This document shows, piece by piece, positions 9,046 to 18,228 of a stretch of 64,000 nucleotides of DNA. Under the pieces are notes generated by a model. That model worked only from the letters and a program-made list of their open reading frames with translations, ran no database searches and was not told the origin of the DNA. The stretch is from Psychrobacter aquaticus CMS 56 (GTDB taxonomy: Bacteria > Pseudomonadota > Gammaproteobacteria > Pseudomonadales > Moraxellaceae), in contig NZ_AUSW01000033.1 of assembly GCF_000471625.1 (NCBI RefSeq), positions 62,001 to 126,000 of the forward strand, given 5' to 3'. A program made the translations under genes and the position numbers. Each line of letters begins with the position of its first letter. The stretch's first letter is position 1.

Positions 9046-9984
9046 ATGTTGAAATATATTTCCCAGCGTTTATTACAACTGGTCTTTGTCGTCTGGTCGG
9101 TTGGCACTTTGACTTTTATTCTGACCCGTAGTTTACCGGGCGACATGGCTTACCGCATCGCTGCCAGTCGCTACGGTTATGATCAGACGGATGCCGCCGC
9201 CGCTGCATTGGTGCGAGCTGAGCTTGGTTTGGATCAGCCGTGGTGGCAGAGCTACTTTGATTGGTTAGTCGATTTGGCACAGTTTAATTTGGGGCATTCA
9301 TTGGTAAGTGGGGAGTCGGTATGGTCGGAGATTGCGCATCAGTTCGGACATACTCTGGCGCTGGCATTGGTCGCACTGGTCATATCGCTGGTCATTGGGC
9401 CACCTCTGGGCTTACTGGCAGCGCAAAGACCGAGCGGGATATTTGACCGTTTGACTTTGGTGGTGAGTACCGTGCTGCGTTCCGTCCCAGTGTTTATTAT
9501 CGGTATCGCTTTAATTACGCTACTTGCCGTACAAGTCAAATGGTTGCCAGCCGCCGGCTATGGCACGCCGCAACATTACATCTTGCCAGCATTGACGTTG
9601 GCGATTGGGTTGGCAGCGGTCTCAATCCGAGTCAGTCGCCATGCGATGGTGCAAGTACAAACGTCTGAGTATTATCATTTTGCCGAGCTTAAGGGCTTGA
9701 GTAAATGGACGGCGTTTTGTCGGCATGGTCTGCGCAATGTGGCCATTCCCATTTTGGCCTACCATTCAGTACAACTGGTGTATTTGGTGGAAGGGGTGGT
9801 GATTGTGGAGAGTTTGTTTGCGTGGCCTGGTAGCGGTCATGCATTGGTACATGCGATTGTTGCCCGTGATGTGCCGATGATACAAGGCACGGCGTTAATC
9901 ATGGGCGCCATGTTTGTGGTACTAAATATGGTGGTGGATTTATTAAGTGGTCTGATTGATCCGCGCGTGGATTTAGCGCGCTAA
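9046..9984 (+). CDS. ABC transporter permease, DppB/OppB type
   Basis: A 312-aa inner-membrane permease starting at the ATG at 9046; the TTG nine bases earlier is an artefact of frame extension. It begins YISQRLLQLVFVVWSVGTLT, the classic first transmembrane helix of DppB/OppB proteins, followed by FILTRSLPGD. Five or more further hydrophobic segments and the EAA-like cytoplasmic loop around YYHFAELKGLSKW are visible; the C-terminus has LVDLLSGLIDPRV-like family wording. It would pair with the following permease to form the transport channel. It sits 75 bases after the binding-protein gene in the same operon. Confidence 0.9.
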   Translation: MLKYISQRLLQLVFVVWSVGTLTFILTRSLPGDMAYRIAASRYGYDQTDAAAAALVRAELGLDQPWWQSYFDWLVDLAQFNLGHSLVSGESVWSEIAHQFGHTLALALVALVISLVIGPPLGLLAAQRPSGIFDRLTLVVSTVLRSVPVFIIGIALITLLAVQVKWLPAAGYGTPQHYILPALTLAIGLAAVSIRVSRHAMVQVQTSEYYHFAELKGLSKWTAFCRHGLRNVAIPILAYHSVQLVYLVEGVVIVESLFAWPGSGHALVHAIVARDVPMIQGTALIMGAMFVVLNMVVDLLSGLIDPRVDLAR

Positions 9985-10031
9985 CTTTTATTACCACTAA
10001 ATCCACCATTAACACTAGGAAAGCTGACTTT

Positions 10032-10835
10032 ATGAATGTGTTTAAACTATTTAACAAACTGCAACCCGTACAAGTTTTTGGGACTATTTTACTACTCTTA
10101 CTATTGGTGTTTGCCTTTTTACAGCCGATTTATTATCCAATGGATGCCAATGCCCAAAATCTCAGTAGCATGTTACAGCCATCGAGTATAAGCCATTGGT
10201 TTGGCACCGATCATTTTGGCCGAGATATGCTGGCAAGGGTGGCATCTGCCATTCGCTTGTCGTTTTCGCTGATTGTGTTGTCGGTGGGTTTTGCGTTGTT
10301 TTTTGGATTACTGATGGGAGTGTTGAGCGGTTATTTTGGTGGCTGGATAGACTTTGTCTGTCGGTTTTTGTGTGACATCGTCATGGCGCTACCAGGACTA
10401 CTATTTGTATTGTTGTTTGCGGCTATTGCGCCTAACAGTTTTTGGTCGTTATATTTGGGGATTTCATTGGTGTTGTGGGTCGAGTTTTTTCGTATGGTAC
10501 GCGCCATGACGCAAACGATTGCCAGCAGCCGCGAAATCGAATCGTCACGGTTGATGGGTATGGACTTCTTTTATTGTTTCAAGCGTCATTTTTTACCGAA
10601 GATTTTGCCAGTTATCGCGACGCTCAGTGCCTTTGCCGCTGGTAATGCCGTATTGGCTCTTGCCACACTGGGTTTTATCAATGTGGGTTTGCGCCCGCCC
10701 ACGGCTGAGCTTGGCTTGATGATGACTGAATTGTTTCCTTATTATTATCAAGCGCCTTTCATTTTCCTACAGCCTATTATCGCGGTCTTCGTTTTAGTTT
10801 TAAGCTTACAATTGATTTCAGGAAAAATAAAATGA
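10032..10835 (+). CDS. ABC transporter permease, DppC/OppC type
   Basis: A 267-aa inner-membrane permease of the DppC/OppC type. The family signature HWFGTDHFGRDMLARV stands after the first transmembrane helix, and the EAA loop appears as ESSRLMGMDFFYCFKRHF. It is shorter than many DppC proteins, which reach 280-300 residues, mainly because its N-terminus is compact. Its stop overlaps the start of the ATPase gene by four bases (ATGA), showing translational coupling. Together with the upstream permease it forms the channel of the Fur-linked importer. Confidence 0.9.
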   Translation: MNVFKLFNKLQPVQVFGTILLLLLLVFAFLQPIYYPMDANAQNLSSMLQPSSISHWFGTDHFGRDMLARVASAIRLSFSLIVLSVGFALFFGLLMGVLSGYFGGWIDFVCRFLCDIVMALPGLLFVLLFAAIAPNSFWSLYLGISLVLWVEFFRMVRAMTQTIASSREIESSRLMGMDFFYCFKRHFLPKILPVIATLSAFAAGNAVLALATLGFINVGLRPPTAELGLMMTELFPYYYQAPFIFLQPIIAVFVLVLSLQLISGKIK

Positions 10836-12280
10836 TAGCAGACGCATCGGTACAAGAATCATCGATAGACAGCATCTTGGTACAAACCAATAACGTGGCG
10901 GTGTTTACCAAGTTGGGACAAAGTTTGGTTGAGCCTATCAGTTTGACGCTACATCAAGGGCAAAATGTCACTATTTTGGGCGAAACAGGCTCAGGCAAAA
11001 GCTTACTGGCGCAAGCCATCATGGGCGCATTGCCTGATGAATTGGTCGCTCAAGGTGATATCCTCATCGAAAATCAAGCTCTAAACAAATCACAACTGCG
11101 CCAGTATTGGGGCAGACGTATGGCGATGTTGCCGCAAGAGCCAAGCCGTTCACTCAATCCCACCATGACCATGCTCGACCAAGTATGGGAAAGTCTTTAT
11201 TTTGTGGCTCAAAAAGACAACAAGACCAGTAAGCAGTTGGCAAAAGAAAAAATCGATAGCTTAGGACTGGCAAAATCGGCAGAGTATTACCCACATGAGT
11301 TGTCGGGCGGCATGGCACAGCGCGCTTCTTTTGCGATTGCCACCTCTGGCGGTGCGTATATTGTCATCGCTGATGAACCCACCAAAGGCTTGGATGATGC
11401 CAACAAACAAGCGGTCATTACATTACTAAAAAATGTTAGCGAAAATGGCGGCACACTTTTGACCATTACTCATGATATCGAGGTGGCAAGATCGTTAAGT
11501 GGTCGTGCTAATGACCGTATCATGGTCATGAAAAAAGGCCAGTTGTTAGAACAAGGCAGTGGCGTACAAGTACTCAATCAACCGACCTCAGACTACGCCA
11601 AACAATTGATTGCCGCCGCGCCGTATAATTGGCAAAGTCAAGACAGAAGCCTCATTCAAGACAGCCCATTACTCACTGTCCAAGACTTGAGTCTGGCGCG
11701 TGGTAAACGGGTCTTGTTTGAGAGCTTAAATTTTAGCTTACAAAAGGCCGAAGTGCTTGGCGTGATTGGGGGTAGTGGTATTGGTAAAAGCTCATTGGGC
11801 GACGCGTTATGCGGCTTATTAAAACCTGCCAGCGGCGTCATTACTTGGCAACAAAAACCAAAGAGCCATCAAGTGCTTAAGTTATATCAAGATCCACCAG
11901 CCGCTTTTGCCTCGCATGTACCCCTACAGACTTTGCTAAATGACGTGATTAAAAAGCACCGCTTAGATGCTAGCCGCGTGCCTGAGTTGTTAGAAAAGCT
12001 AAAGCTAGATAAGCAAATTCTCACTCGCAATGCGCTCAATGTCTCAGGCGGTGAGTTGCAGCGGGTGGCAATTTTGCGTGCGCTACTCTTTAATCCAGTT
12101 TTGCTGTTTGCCGATGAGGTGACCTCTAGACTCGATCCCATTACCCAAAAAGAAACGCTGGATCTGCTCGTGACGCAATGTAAAGCGCAAAATTGCACCT
12201 TGGTAATGGTCAGTCACGATCATCATATTATGAGGCATTATTGCCATCAAGTGATTGATTTGGAGGCATTAGCCACATAA
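10832..12280 (+). CDS. Fused double ATP-binding subunit of Opp-type ABC transporter
   Basis: One 482-aa protein carries two ABC ATPase domains, equivalent to DppD and DppF joined. Domain 1 has Walker A GETGSGKS (about residue 50), signature LSGGMAQRA and Walker B VIADEPT. Domain 2, from about residue 280, has GGSGIGKS, VSGGELQRV and LLFADEVTSRLD. Fusions of this kind are known in peptide, nickel and microcin-type importers. The usual C-terminal oligopeptide-binding extension after each domain is very short, so the protein is near the minimum for two domains. It overlaps the permease gene by four bases and closes the operon. Confidence 0.88.
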   Translation: MIADASVQESSIDSILVQTNNVAVFTKLGQSLVEPISLTLHQGQNVTILGETGSGKSLLAQAIMGALPDELVAQGDILIENQALNKSQLRQYWGRRMAMLPQEPSRSLNPTMTMLDQVWESLYFVAQKDNKTSKQLAKEKIDSLGLAKSAEYYPHELSGGMAQRASFAIATSGGAYIVIADEPTKGLDDANKQAVITLLKNVSENGGTLLTITHDIEVARSLSGRANDRIMVMKKGQLLEQGSGVQVLNQPTSDYAKQLIAAAPYNWQSQDRSLIQDSPLLTVQDLSLARGKRVLFESLNFSLQKAEVLGVIGGSGIGKSSLGDALCGLLKPASGVITWQQKPKSHQVLKLYQDPPAAFASHVPLQTLLNDVIKKHRLDASRVPELLEKLKLDKQILTRNALNVSGGELQRVAILRALLFNPVLLFADEVTSRLDPITQKETLDLLVTQCKAQNCTLVMVSHDHHIMRHYCHQVIDLEALAT

Positions 12281-12384
12281 CTGCTGTTAAGATGGTTGAT
12301 AAGCGACACTCATCAATATAAAACAAATCCAAAAACGCGGGGTTTTAGTCTCTTATCAACTTCATGCTGTCATTAGGAAAAACT

Positions 12385-12720
12385 ATGTTTGATTACCGCG
12401 TAGGCTTTGCCACTATTATATTACTGTTGGTAGCATGCACAGAGAGTCAGCAAGAAAAAGGCACGATTGTGATTAATAACAACAGTGATCATCCAATATC
12501 TGATGTTAAGGCCATATATGCCAGTACCAAAAGAGTGGATATGTTGGGTAATCTGCCAGCCCATACTGCTTATAAGTATGAGATTCAATATACAGAGTTT
12601 GAAGACTCTATCACTATTGACTATATCGACTATGCGCAAAGAACGCATTCAACCACTGGCGCCGCTTATGCTGCTCATTATGATAAGCAGCGCTATGTCG
12701 TAGATATTGGAGGGCAGTGA
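12385..12720 (+). CDS. Small lipoprotein of unknown function
   Basis: The ATG at 12385 gives a 111-aa protein with a signal peptide ending in the lipobox LLVAC, so it is likely lipidated and membrane-attached; an in-frame start at 12364 would put seven residues before it. After the cysteine comes a Gln/Glu-rich linker and a roughly 80-residue domain with alternating polar and hydrophobic residues, probably beta-rich. No family was recognised. It lies 100 bases behind the importer operon on the same strand, so it may be read through from it, and a terminator follows at 12834. Confidence 0.7.
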   Translation: MFDYRVGFATIILLLVACTESQQEKGTIVINNNSDHPISDVKAIYASTKRVDMLGNLPAHTAYKYEIQYTEFEDSITIDYIDYAQRTHSTTGAAYAAHYDKQRYVVDIGGQ

Positions 12721-12833
12721 TTGTTTGCTTGTGCAACGTAAGCGGCAGAAATAAAAAATAGGTAAGAAGTAAAGAGGGTGCGTAGAGGCTCTGCTAACTA
12801 CTCATAAGTCATTAAAGTAGAATAGCTCAAACA

Positions 12834-12867
12834 AAAGGGGTATAAGTCACATGACTTATACCCCTTT
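12834..12867. terminator. Bidirectional terminator
   Basis: A near-continuous palindrome with 17-base arms beginning AAAGGGGTATAAGTCAC, then a T-rich tail. It separates the rightward lipoprotein gene from the leftward APC transporter gene. Confidence 0.9.
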
Positions 12868-12912
12868 CATTTTTTGCTTTATTTGTTCTATTTTAAGACA
12901 CAGCTTTTAGCG

Positions 12913-14241
12913 CTATTGTTTAAGCGTCCGCTTTGCTTGGTAGCGGCTATAGTAATAAATCAACAGACCGGGTATATATAAAAACAGTGATAGCAGCAAG
13001 TTGTCTACACCAGCAGCGTAAATCAGCCAAACGCCATAGACACTCGCACCCAAACCGATGGCTTTGATGCTCCAGCGTTCTGACTGCGCAAATGAGACTT
13101 TGACCAAATAGGCCCCGACCAAAAAATAAGGAATCAAAATCATCGAGGTGGAGATAATCACTAAGGTGTTATAACCCTCACCTGTCAAAAAGATCATCAA
13201 TAAGCACAGCTGAACAGTAGCACTGGTCAACAACAGCGAGGCAGTTGGCGTGCCTTGTGCGTTTTGCTTGGTAAAAATGCGCGGAAAGGCATTGTATTTG
13301 GCAGCAGTATACGGCACTTCTGCAGAGTAGAGAATCCAGCTCAGATAAGATGCCAATACCGAAACGATAAGTCCAATGCTGATGGCCCATTTGCCCACGC
13401 TACCCGTCATTTGTGCCATGATGCCTGCCATTGAGGGGTTGCTTAAAGCAGCCACATCAACGCGGCTCATCACCCCAAGCGAGAGCAGGGTGATAGCGAC
13501 ATACAGTACCAGTGCCAAAATCACGCCAATATAAGTAGCGCGTCCGATATCCGACCGTTTTTTGGCGCGCTGCGACAACACAATCGCCCCTTCGATACCG
13601 GTAAATACCCATAAGGTGATGAGCATCGTCCCTTTCACCTGCTCCATAAAGGGCGCTTCCAATGTGGTGCCCGCGCGGTCGGTGTTAAAGGTTTGCATAT
13701 CAAAGGCATAATAGGCAAACACGATAAAGGCAATGAGCGGTAGGCTCTTTGCCAAGGTGGCAAGTAAGTTGATAAAGGCGGCTTGTTTGACACCGCGCAG
13801 CACCAAATAATGCACCAGCCATAAGATGATCGACTCACCAATTAGTGCGCCAATCGTGTTGCCTTCGCCAAAGACAATACTGGTTGGCGTATCAATAAAG
13901 CTACCCAGCGCGGCAAAAGCCACCACCAAATAGCCCACCACCCCGATGGTGGCGCACAGCCAATAACCCCATGCCGAAAAGAAGCCCGCCAAATCGCCAA
14001 ACCCTGTTTTAGCATAGGTATAAATACCACCGTCCAATTCAGGCTTGAGGCGTGATAAGTGCAAAAAGCAGCCCGCGAGTAATAAAATACCCACGCCAGT
14101 GATGATCCATGCGGTGATGATGGCGTCCACACCTGCCACTTCGGCCATGTTTTGCGGTAGGCTAAAAATACCAGCACCCACCATCGAGCTGAACACGAGG
14201 GCGGTGAGCATGGTTAGCCCAATTTTTTGTCCATTTTGCAT
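12913..14241 (-). CDS. APC-superfamily amino-acid permease (basic amino-acid/polyamine antiporter type)
   Basis: A 442-aa integral membrane transporter with about 12 hydrophobic segments. The first helix carries SSMVGAGIFSLPQNMA, the substrate-binding GxG pattern of the APC superfamily, and the overall sequence resembles arginine/ornithine and polyamine antiporters. It lies only 10 bases after mmuM on the same strand. In E. coli the S-methylmethionine permease MmuP forms an operon with MmuM, so S-methylmethionine or a related thio-amino acid is a reasonable substrate here. That is inference from context; by sequence type alone a basic amino acid would be the default. A terminator sits just past its stop. 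Confidence 0.85.
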   Translation of the reverse strand: MQNGQKIGLTMLTALVFSSMVGAGIFSLPQNMAEVAGVDAIITAWIITGVGILLLAGCFLHLSRLKPELDGGIYTYAKTGFGDLAGFFSAWGYWLCATIGVVGYLVVAFAALGSFIDTPTSIVFGEGNTIGALIGESIILWLVHYLVLRGVKQAAFINLLATLAKSLPLIAFIVFAYYAFDMQTFNTDRAGTTLEAPFMEQVKGTMLITLWVFTGIEGAIVLSQRAKKRSDIGRATYIGVILALVLYVAITLLSLGVMSRVDVAALSNPSMAGIMAQMTGSVGKWAISIGLIVSVLASYLSWILYSAEVPYTAAKYNAFPRIFTKQNAQGTPTASLLLTSATVQLCLLMIFLTGEGYNTLVIISTSMILIPYFLVGAYLVKVSFAQSERWSIKAIGLGASVYGVWLIYAAGVDNLLLSLFLYIPGLLIYYYSRYQAKRTLKQ

Positions 14242-14251
14242 CGCACTATCT

Positions 14252-15193
14252 CTATTTTGTCGACGTACCTGTTGTCAAAGTACTTGTGAAATGCTGGCTC
14301 AATGCCTCGATGTGTTCTGGACCAATACCACAGCAGCCGCCGATCAATGATGCGCCTTGGGTTTGCCATTTTTGTGCCCATACCAGATACGCAGGCGGTG
14401 TGAGATCATCACGCACTTCATCGAGACCATCATTTGCTGTGGCGTCTTTTGGCTGCGGCGGAAAGGCGTTGGCATAAGCGCCAAGCTTAATGTGCATTGC
14501 ATTCTTATCTTGCAAAGTGCTTTGTGCGACGTCTAGTGCTTGATCAATCACCTCAGGCTGGCAGCAGTTGAATAGTATCGCCTCGATATTCAGATTTGCC
14601 AATGTCGCAACAGCTTCTTGTACCGTCTCGCCTGAGCGCAAGCGTGGTACATCAAGATGCTCGCTGTCTTCTAAGGTAAAAGATACCCACAATGGTTTGT
14701 TGTCTGTATCTAGCGTATCTAATAGCTTACGTACCGCGACGGATTCTGCAATCAGGCTTTGGGTTTCTGCCAGCCAAAAATCCACGTGTGCGCTCAGACC
14801 TTTGATAAGTGGGGTCGCGATATCTTCGACATGCTCAGCGTCAAACAAGTCAGCACGATATGAGCCAAATAGTGGCGGGATAGAGCCTGCTACCTTAGTC
14901 GTGCCCCCTTCCATTTCGACCGCTGCACGCGCCATCTCGCCCGCTGAGGCTGCCAATTCTTGAGCCTGATTGGCAAAGCGCTCATCCCCAATATGAAACG
15001 GTACGAGGGCGTAGCTGTTGGTGGTGATGACCGCTGCACCACTTTGGATAAAAGCGCGGTGTACGTCACGGACGATCTCGGGCGCTTCTATCATCGCCAG
15101 CGCCGACCACTCAGGCTGGCGGAATGGTGCGCCGCGTTTTGCCAATTCTCGGCCCATACCGCCGTCAATAATCGTAATGTTGTTAGTTGACAT
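14252..15193 (-). CDS. mmuM: Homocysteine S-methyltransferase
   Basis: A 313-aa cytoplasmic enzyme that transfers a methyl group from S-methylmethionine or S-adenosylmethionine to homocysteine, giving methionine. The start at 15193 follows a good ribosome site (AAGGA) and gives the family opening ITIIDGGMGRELAKRG; the frame extends 46 codons further upstream without any family resemblance. The three zinc-ligand cysteines are present: one in LFNCCQPEV and a pair in GGCCGIGPEHI near the C-terminus. It is translated just ahead of an APC permease, an arrangement like E. coli mmuPM with the order reversed. The 485-base region on its upstream side holds its promoter. Confidence 0.9.
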   Translation of the reverse strand: MSTNNITIIDGGMGRELAKRGAPFRQPEWSALAMIEAPEIVRDVHRAFIQSGAAVITTNSYALVPFHIGDERFANQAQELAASAGEMARAAVEMEGGTTKVAGSIPPLFGSYRADLFDAEHVEDIATPLIKGLSAHVDFWLAETQSLIAESVAVRKLLDTLDTDNKPLWVSFTLEDSEHLDVPRLRSGETVQEAVATLANLNIEAILFNCCQPEVIDQALDVAQSTLQDKNAMHIKLGAYANAFPPQPKDATANDGLDEVRDDLTPPAYLVWAQKWQTQGASLIGGCCGIGPEHIEALSQHFTSTLTTGTSTK

Positions 15194-15678
15194 AATAAAT
15201 CCTTCTTTATTGTGAATAGATGTCTCTACTAGGGCTCTGTTTTGAGAAGTAGAATTATTGCAGGGGCGAAATACTAGGCGTAATGAGTGACAGATGCAAC
15301 CAAAAGTTTGGCAACACTGACAACTTATCACTTTTATTGTTTAATTCGATTATTGGCGTATCAATATCAGCCAACACTATAAGGAATTAGCCCAGTAATA
15401 GACGCTATTAGATGTCTGTTTTACTATCTCTCTTAGAATATTCATAAGAGTTTTATGGACTATAAATAGTCATCATTTGATAGAGAAAATCATGTAATGA
15501 CAGATAGTGATTGATATCAGTAGCTTGGCTAAATGCGTGCAGTGGCGTTACTGTTCACCAACAACTGCGTATGGTTGGATGATTGACAGGCCAACTTTAA
15601 TCTGGGCATGATGTCAGTAACTAATCCTTACTTTCATCGCGGTAATCGTTTTTATCACAACACTCAAAGGAGACTACT
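15194..15678. other. Divergent intergenic region with possible sigma-54 promoter
   Basis: About 485 bases between mmuM and the dehydrogenase gene hold no convincing gene. A GG-N10-GC pattern at 15526-15541 on the plus strand (TTGGCT, gap, GTGCA) has the spacing needed for a sigma-54 promoter, 138 bases before the dehydrogenase start. The match to the full consensus is only partial. Promoters for both flanking genes must lie here. Confidence 0.35.
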
Positions 15679-16743
15679 ATGAAAGCAGCACGTTTTTATG
15701 ACAAAGGTGACATCCGTATTGAAGACATTCCAGAGCCTACGGTAGCGGCAGGTACGGTCGGTATCGATGTGGCATGGTGCGGTATTTGCGGCACGGATTT
15801 GCATGAGTTTATGGAAGGGCCTATTTTCATTCCTCCTTGTGGTCATCCGCATCCCATCTCAGGCGAGTCTGCACCCATCACGATGGGGCATGAGTTTTCA
15901 GGTGTGGTATACGAAGTCGGCGAGGGCGTTGATGACATTGAAGTCGGTCAGCACGTGGTGGTTGAGCCGTATATAATTGCTGATGACGTCTCCACTGTTG
16001 AGGGCGAAAACTATCACTTATCAGAAAATATGAACTTTATCGGTTTGGGTGGACGTGGGGGCGGATTGTCTGAAAAAATCGCCGTCAAACGCCGCTGGGT
16101 ACATCCCATCTCCAATGATATTCCACTAGACCAAGCGGCCTTAATTGAGCCACTATCTGTGGGCTATCATGCTTTTGTGCGTAGTGGCGCGCAGGCAGGT
16201 GATATCGCGTTGGTCGGCGGCGGTGGCCCTATTGGTTTGTTATTGTCATCGGTCTTAAAAGCCAAAGGTCTGACCGTCATACTCACGGAGCTGAGTGCCA
16301 AGCGCAAAGAAAAAGCCCGCGAGAGTGGCGTTGCGGATTATATCTTAGATCCGACGGAAGTAGATTTGAACGCAGAGGTGATGAAAATTACCAATAATCG
16401 CGGTGCGGACGTGGCGTTTGAATGCACCAGTGTCAATGCGGTGCTTGACTCGCTAGTCGAGCTGACCAAGCCTGCTGGCGTGGTGGTGATTGTCTCCATC
16501 TGGAGTCATCCAGCCTCCGTCAATGTCCATAGCGTGGTGATGAAAGAGCTGGATATTCGCGGCACTATTGGCTATGTCAACAATCACAAAGACACCATTA
16601 AACTGGTCGAAGACGGTTTGGTCAATCTTGAGCCTTTTATCACTCAGCGCATTGCCTTGGATGATTTGATTTCAAAAGGATTTGATACGCTGATTCACAA
16701 CAATGAGTCTGCGGTAAAAATCATTGTAAACCCAAACTTATAA
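15679..16743 (+). CDS. Zinc-dependent 2,3-butanediol dehydrogenase-like alcohol dehydrogenase
   Basis: A 354-aa medium-chain dehydrogenase that would interconvert 2,3-butanediol and acetoin with NAD(H). The start follows a clear ribosome site (AAGGAG). Catalytic zinc residues appear in WCGICGTDLHEF and MGHEFSG, and the Rossmann motif is GGGGPIGLL (about residue 180). Unlike many family members it lacks a canonical four-cysteine structural-zinc lobe and instead has a shortened segment around residues 95-115, a pattern of the butanediol-dehydrogenase branch. Related sorbitol or threonine dehydrogenases are the alternatives. It is a lone gene with its own terminator. Confidence 0.85.
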   Translation: MKAARFYDKGDIRIEDIPEPTVAAGTVGIDVAWCGICGTDLHEFMEGPIFIPPCGHPHPISGESAPITMGHEFSGVVYEVGEGVDDIEVGQHVVVEPYIIADDVSTVEGENYHLSENMNFIGLGGRGGGLSEKIAVKRRWVHPISNDIPLDQAALIEPLSVGYHAFVRSGAQAGDIALVGGGGPIGLLLSSVLKAKGLTVILTELSAKRKEKARESGVADYILDPTEVDLNAEVMKITNNRGADVAFECTSVNAVLDSLVELTKPAGVVVIVSIWSHPASVNVHSVVMKELDIRGTIGYVNNHKDTIKLVEDGLVNLEPFITQRIALDDLISKGFDTLIHNNESAVKIIVNPNL

Positions 16744-16790
16744 GCAATTAGGTCAGTAAACTTTTGGTTGCAGAGTAGCCATTAGGAACC

Positions 16791-16823
16791 AAAAAGCGCC
16801 ATCTTATTAGGATGGCGCTTTTT
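16791..16823 (+). terminator. Rho-independent terminator
   Basis: A 13-base stem (AAAAAGCGCCATC and complement) around a 7-base loop, followed by a T run, 48 bases after the dehydrogenase stop. Confidence 0.9.
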
Positions 16824-16912
16824 CTTTGATTGTAAATTTTTTTTCGTAATACATATATAGTGAAAGGGGGTAAATGCTATAGTCCAGAATAGCTATTCTT
16901 TACGGAGTTCAA

Positions 16913-17379
16913 ATGTCAGAGTATTTTGCCAAAATCAACTGGGTTAGAGATAGCAGTGAAAGTTACGTTGATAACAAATATAGCCGAGGGCACGAATGGA
17001 TTTTTGATGGTGGTGTCGTCGTCCAAGCCTCATCTTCTCCTCACGTTGTTTCCGTGCCTTATTCTGTTGAGGAAAATGTAGATCCCGAAGAAGCTTTTGT
17101 TGCCTCTCTTTCTAGTTGTCACATATTTTCTTTTTGTCTATTGCAGCAAAAAGAAAATATGTGATTGATTCATATGTAGACAATGCTGTGGGTATCATGG
17201 AAAAAGACAGTGATGGTAAAGTCTCAATGACTAAAGTGATATTGAAACCACATGTTAAATTTTCGGGTGATAAACAGCCGACAATGGAGCAACTTGAAAA
17301 AATGCATCATCAAGCGCATGAGCAATGCTTTATTGCTAACTCGGTGAAAACTGAAATTGTTACGGAGATTATGGTCTAA
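16913..17379 (+). pseudogene. OsmC-family protein, broken by a one-base frameshift
   Basis: Two overlapping frames together spell one OsmC/Ohr-like protein. The first (16913-17164) runs to EAFVASLSSCH, the family's peroxidatic cysteine region, then drifts out of frame. The second carries FFLSIAAKRK to the normal C-terminus with QAHEQCFIANSV, the second conserved cysteine. Restoring a single base in the T-rich stretch at about 17126-17135 joins them. OsmC proteins reduce organic hydroperoxides. The rest of both halves shows no other damage, so this is a recent mutation or a sequencing error in a homopolymer-like tract. Confidence 0.85.
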
Positions 17380-17529
17380 CAGATCATGGTTTTTGGCTAT
17401 TTCAATAACTTGCAAAGATAATTCTTGTTGAAATTATTGGAGTATGTAATATAGGTCATTTTGGGGTGTTATAAACCACCAAAATCAGACAGAATAACTT
17501 TGTAAACCTAATCTACTATTGGAATATTG

Positions 17530-18228
17530 ATGGATATTGTTGCTACAGTTACAGCATTAGCTGCGCTGCTAACCGCCTTGGCAAACTCATTTATAATTTT
17601 TGAAATGAGAAAGCAAAGAACAGCCACAACAAAACCTGTTCTTAAATTGCTATCTAAATATAGCAAAGCGATTGTCGAGAAGGAGAGTAAAGAATGGGCG
17701 TGGGAAAATAAAGAATCGTCTCATTTTATAGATTTGAATTTGATAAACTTTGGTACAGGGCCTTCACTCAATCTTGCAGCTGAGTGGGATATAAGCCTAG
17801 ATAAATTGGTAGATGCATTAAAATATTTTGATCCTTATAAGCAAATGAAATTTAGTCATAAAAAGGGTTTTGTAGAAATCGATAAATCTTTTCATGCTAT
17901 CCATAATCAAAAAATTATATTTCTTGAGGCAGTCCCTGTAAGCCAAAATAAAAAAGAGGTTTCTATTAAGCTACCTTCCTATTTTATATCAGCTTTCGAG
18001 AAATATGTTCAACTAGGAATCTTGGATCGTCCACAAACTGAAACTACCGGCCCTTTTGAAATACCAGACTTCCCAAGCGCTTCAGTTACGTTGAATTATG
18101 AAGACATAAATGGAATAAAGTTTCACCAAAAATTCTTGGTTACTATTTCATTCTCGTCTGTTTTTCATGCAAATGAAAATACAGGAACTGAGGTAAACGC
18201 ATCATTTAATGTGAAGGAAGTCAGCTAG
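17530..18228 (+). CDS. Membrane-anchored protein of unknown function
   Basis: A 232-aa protein that starts at the ATG at 17530. Residues 1-25 form one hydrophobic helix, followed by the basic stretch EMRKQR, so the protein is probably anchored in the inner membrane with a soluble cytoplasmic part of about 200 residues. That part holds mixed alpha/beta-like sequence with no motif recognised. It is more AT-rich and lysine-rich than neighbouring metabolic genes, suggesting acquisition. No operon partner is evident; 455 bases without a gene follow. Confidence 0.6.
   Translation: MDIVATVTALAALLTALANSFIIFEMRKQRTATTKPVLKLLSKYSKAIVEKESKEWAWENKESSHFIDLNLINFGTGPSLNLAAEWDISLDKLVDALKYFDPYKQMKFSHKKGFVEIDKSFHAIHNQKIIFLEAVPVSQNKKEVSIKLPSYFISAFEKYVQLGILDRPQTETTGPFEIPDFPSASVTLNYEDINGIKFHQKFLVTISFSSVFHANENTGTEVNASFNVKEVS

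Noticed and set aside
11887..12198. 103-codon antisense frame in the ABC ATPase gene
   Set aside because: Lies opposite the second ATPase domain with intact motifs; no independent support.
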